A stretch of DNA of 64,000 nucleotides from the NCBI RefSeq assembly GCF_015160875.1, contig NZ_CP063374.1, positions 5,211,501 to 5,275,500 of the forward strand, in the 5' to 3' direction. Position 1 is the stretch's first letter. Each line of letters starts with the position of its first letter. This DNA is from Streptomyces chromofuscus (GTDB lineage: Bacteria > Actinomycetota > Actinomycetes > Streptomycetales > Streptomycetaceae). Position numbers and translations under genes: made by a program. The notes beneath the pieces are model-generated. The model had not been told where the DNA came from, did no database searches, and saw only the letters and a program-made list of their open reading frames with translations. Positions 62,147 through 64,000 of the stretch are shown here, piece after piece.

Positions 62147-62404
62147 TCAGGCGCTGAGGGCCTGCTTCACCTGGGCGAGGCTCGGGTTGGTCATCACGAC
62201 CTCCGCGCCACCCGCGACGGGCATGATGCGGACGGTCGGGACCGTCTGGTTCCCGCCGTTCGCCTTCTCCACGAACGCCGCGGACTCCGGGTCCTGCTCG
62301 ATGTTGATCTCGTCGTACGCGATGCCCTCGCGGTCCAGCTGGCTCTTCAGCCGGCGGCAGTAGCCGCACCACGTGGTGCTGTACATCGTCACAGTGCCCG
62401 GCAT
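62147..62404 (-). CDS. mrx1: Mycoredoxin (glutaredoxin-like)
   Basis: An 85-residue thioredoxin-fold protein. Active site WCGYC (Cys13-x2-Cys16) and the cis-Pro segment GNQTVPTVRI match mycoredoxin-1, which reduces mixed disulfides of mycothiol. Mycobacterial Mrx1 is Rv3198A, beside nudC and uvrD2, as here. ATG start with AAGGAG 11-12 bases upstream. It is divergent from uvrD2. A SigR-type promoter is visible upstream, agreeing with thiol-stress control. Confidence 0.93.
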   Translation of the reverse strand: MPGTVTMYSTTWCGYCRRLKSQLDREGIAYDEINIEQDPESAAFVEKANGGNQTVPTVRIMPVAGGAEVVMTNPSLAQVKQALSA

Positions 62405-62451
62405 GTCGCTCGCGCTCCTTCTGCGGGTCGGGGAAGTGGTCGCAGTGGGGG

Positions 62452-62478
62452 AACGTACGCGATGGCGCCGCCATTCCC
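62452..62478 (-). promoter_or_regulatory. SigR-type promoter of the mycoredoxin gene
   Basis: On the minus strand GGGAAT (62478-62473), 18 bases, then GTT (62454-62452), matching the Streptomyces SigR/mycobacterial SigH consensus (GGGAAT-N18/19-GTT). It lies about 48-74 bases before the ATG. Confidence 0.75.
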
Positions 62479-62654
62479 GTGGGGGGTATGCGGGTGACCC
62501 GAGGCGCCCAAGGGCGGGCGGTGCTCCCCGGGCCCGGGGCACCGGCATGGGAGGGCTGCCCGTCGACGTGATCCCCGCCGCATTAATACGACCGCAGTAC
62601 CCCGCCTGTGGATAACCGGCTCACCCGTCTCCGGCGACCTGGCAGCATGGCCGT

Positions 62655-64000
62655 GTGACAGCAGCAACGCACTCCACCCTCTTCCCGCAGGTACCGGATT
62701 CGGCCGACGCGGTGCTCGAAGGACTCGACCCCGAGCAGCGCGAGGTCGCCACCGCACTGCACGGACCGGTGTGCGTGCTGGCGGGCGCCGGTACCGGAAA
62801 GACCCGGGCGATCACCCACCGCATCGCCTACGGCGTGCGCGCCGGGATCCTGCAGCCCTCCAGCGTGCTCGCCGTCACCTTCACCAACCGCGCGGCCGGC
62901 GAGATGCGCGGCCGCCTCCGCCGGCTCGGCGCCGCCGGAGTCCAAGCCCGTACGTTCCACTCGGCGGCCCTGCGCCAGCTCCAGTACTTCTGGCCGAAAG
63001 CCGTCGGCGGTTCGATGCCCCGGCTCGTCGACCGCAAGGTCCAGCTCGTCGCCGACGCGGCCGCCGCCTGCCGTATCCGCCTCGACAGGGGCGAGCTGCG
63101 GGACGTCACCGGGGAGATCGAGTGGTCCAAGGTCACCCAGACCGTTCCGTCCGACTACGCGCTCGCAGCCGCGAAGGCCGGCCGTGAGACGCCCCGCGAC
63201 CCCGCCGAGGTCGCCCAGGTCTACGCCGCCTACGAGGACCTCAAGCGCGACCGCGCGGTCATCGACTTCGAGGACGTCCTGCTGCTGACCGTCGCCGTCC
63301 TGCAGGACCGCCACGACATCGCCGACCAGGTACGTGCCCAGTACCAGCACTTCGTGGTCGACGAGTACCAGGACGTCAGCCCCCTCCAGCAGCGCCTGCT
63401 CGACCTCTGGCTCGGCGACCGGGACAACCTGTGCGTGGTCGGTGACGCCAGCCAGACGATCTACTCGTTCACGGGCGCAACCCCCGACTACCTCCTCGAC
63501 TTCCGCGCCCGCCACCCCGGCGCGACCGTCGTCAAGCTCGTCCGCGACTACCGCTCCACCCCCCAGGTCGTGCACCTCGCCAACGGACTGCTCGCCCAGG
63601 CCCGCGGCCGCGCCGCCGACAACCGGCTGGAACTGGTCTCCCAGCGACCCGCGGGCCCCGAGCCCGTCTTCACCGAGTACACCGACGAGCCCGCCGAGGC
63701 CGAGGGCGCGGCCCGCCGCATCCGGGAGCTGCTCGACTCCGGCGTCCAGGCCAGCGAGATCGCCGTGCTCTTCCGCACGAACGCCCAGTCCGAGACCTAC
63801 GAGCAGGCGCTCGCCGACGCAGGCATCCCCTACCAGTTGCGCGGCGCCGAACGCTTCTTCGACCGGCCCGAGGTGCGCAAGGCGGGCATCGCCCTGCGCG
63901 GGGCCGCCCGCTTCGGCGGCAACGACTCCCTCCTCGACGAGGCTGTGGACCTGCCCTCGCAGGTCCGGGCGGTGCTGTCCGGGGAGGGCTGGACGACCAC
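62655..64000 (+). CDS. uvrD2: UvrD2-type DNA helicase, 3' truncated by window
   Basis: The first 448 codons of a superfamily 1A helicase. Motor motifs are LDPEQREVATAL (Q), CVLAGAGTGKTRAITHR (Lys49), VTFTNRAAGEMRGRL, VVDEYQDVSPLQQ, VGDASQTIYSFTGA, VRDYRSTPQVVHLAN and VLFRTNAQSETYEQAL. Mycobacterial UvrD2 (Rv3198c) has an additional C-terminal HRDC domain and tetracysteine motif, outside this window. GTG 62655 is the start (MTAATHSTLFPQVPD). The intergenic region of 250 bp before it is shared with mrx1. In Streptomyces and mycobacteria a WhiB-type regulator often follows; I cannot see it here. Confidence 0.92.
   Translation, partial: MTAATHSTLFPQVPDSADAVLEGLDPEQREVATALHGPVCVLAGAGTGKTRAITHRIAYGVRAGILQPSSVLAVTFTNRAAGEMRGRLRRLGAAGVQARTFHSAALRQLQYFWPKAVGGSMPRLVDRKVQLVADAAAACRIRLDRGELRDVTGEIEWSKVTQTVPSDYALAAAKAGRETPRDPAEVAQVYAAYEDLKRDRAVIDFEDVLLLTVAVLQDRHDIADQVRAQYQHFVVDEYQDVSPLQQRLLDLWLGDRDNLCVVGDASQTIYSFTGATPDYLLDFRARHPGATVVKLVRDYRSTPQVVHLANGLLAQARGRAADNRLELVSQRPAGPEPVFTEYTDEPAEAEGAARRIRELLDSGVQASEIAVLFRTNAQSETYEQALADAGIPYQLRGAERFFDRPEVRKAGIALRGAARFGGNDSLLDEAVDLPSQVRAVLSGEGWTT

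Overview
This is one contiguous stretch of a high-GC Streptomyces-type chromosome. Codon third positions are almost always G or C, GTG starts and ATGA overlaps are common, and the gene content matches known Streptomyces and mycobacterial gene neighbourhoods. Both window edges cut genes: the 3' end of a DapC-like aminotransferase at the left, and the 5' part of a UvrD2-like helicase at the right. I see no rRNA, tRNA, CRISPR array, prophage, complete insertion sequence or replication origin.

Left block (1-20.2 kb). It holds dapC (partial), dapE, a LOG-family phosphoribohydrolase, a FolP2-type dihydropteroate synthase paralogue, a DivIVA-like protein, tagA, an enoyl-CoA hydratase/isomerase, a DUF3117 small protein, an O-methyltransferase, the ECF sigma factor/anti-sigma/HtrA/TatB envelope-stress cluster, mrp, DUF1003, an MgtE-N/CBS protein, a lipoprotein and corA. 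From memory this follows the Mycobacterium tuberculosis Rv1201-Rv1239 order closely.

Middle block (20.2-27 kb). It carries more Streptomyces-specific genes: a SUFU-like protein, a heavily frameshifted MFS transporter pseudogene, a zinc-ribbon protein, a PHP phosphoesterase, MarC, a 50-residue protein, a NYN-domain protein and an alpha/beta hydrolase.

Right block (27-64 kb). A DEAD-box helicase with a long repetitive basic tail is followed by a ferritin-like protein, DUF3107, a TetR regulator, an alpha/beta hydrolase, a DUF3152 protein, MoeZ, an alkyltransferase-like protein, AdnA, AdnB, NudC, a mycoredoxin and UvrD2. This matches the M. tuberculosis Rv3211-Rv3198c set, a different place on that chromosome. 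Two cassettes interrupt it. The first (36.3-41.6 kb) has a PelF-like glycosyltransferase, a polytopic membrane protein, an NAD-epimerase and a spherulin-4-type hydrolase; it looks like a surface-polysaccharide system. The second (42.9-48.4 kb) has an azoreductase, a DsbA-like protein, a divergent single-cysteine HxlR regulator and two tandem tripeptidyl-aminopeptidase-like lipoproteins.

The main things to look at again are: a 165-bp near-perfect hairpin element touching the mrp stop codon, whose imperfections are mostly G-U-compatible on one strand; the Pel/galactosaminogalactan-like cassette; two genes that appear to need non-canonical starts (CTG for the DEAD-box helicase, ATT for the O-methyltransferase); a SigR-type promoter upstream of the mycoredoxin; and strong palindromic operators upstream of the enoyl-CoA hydratase.
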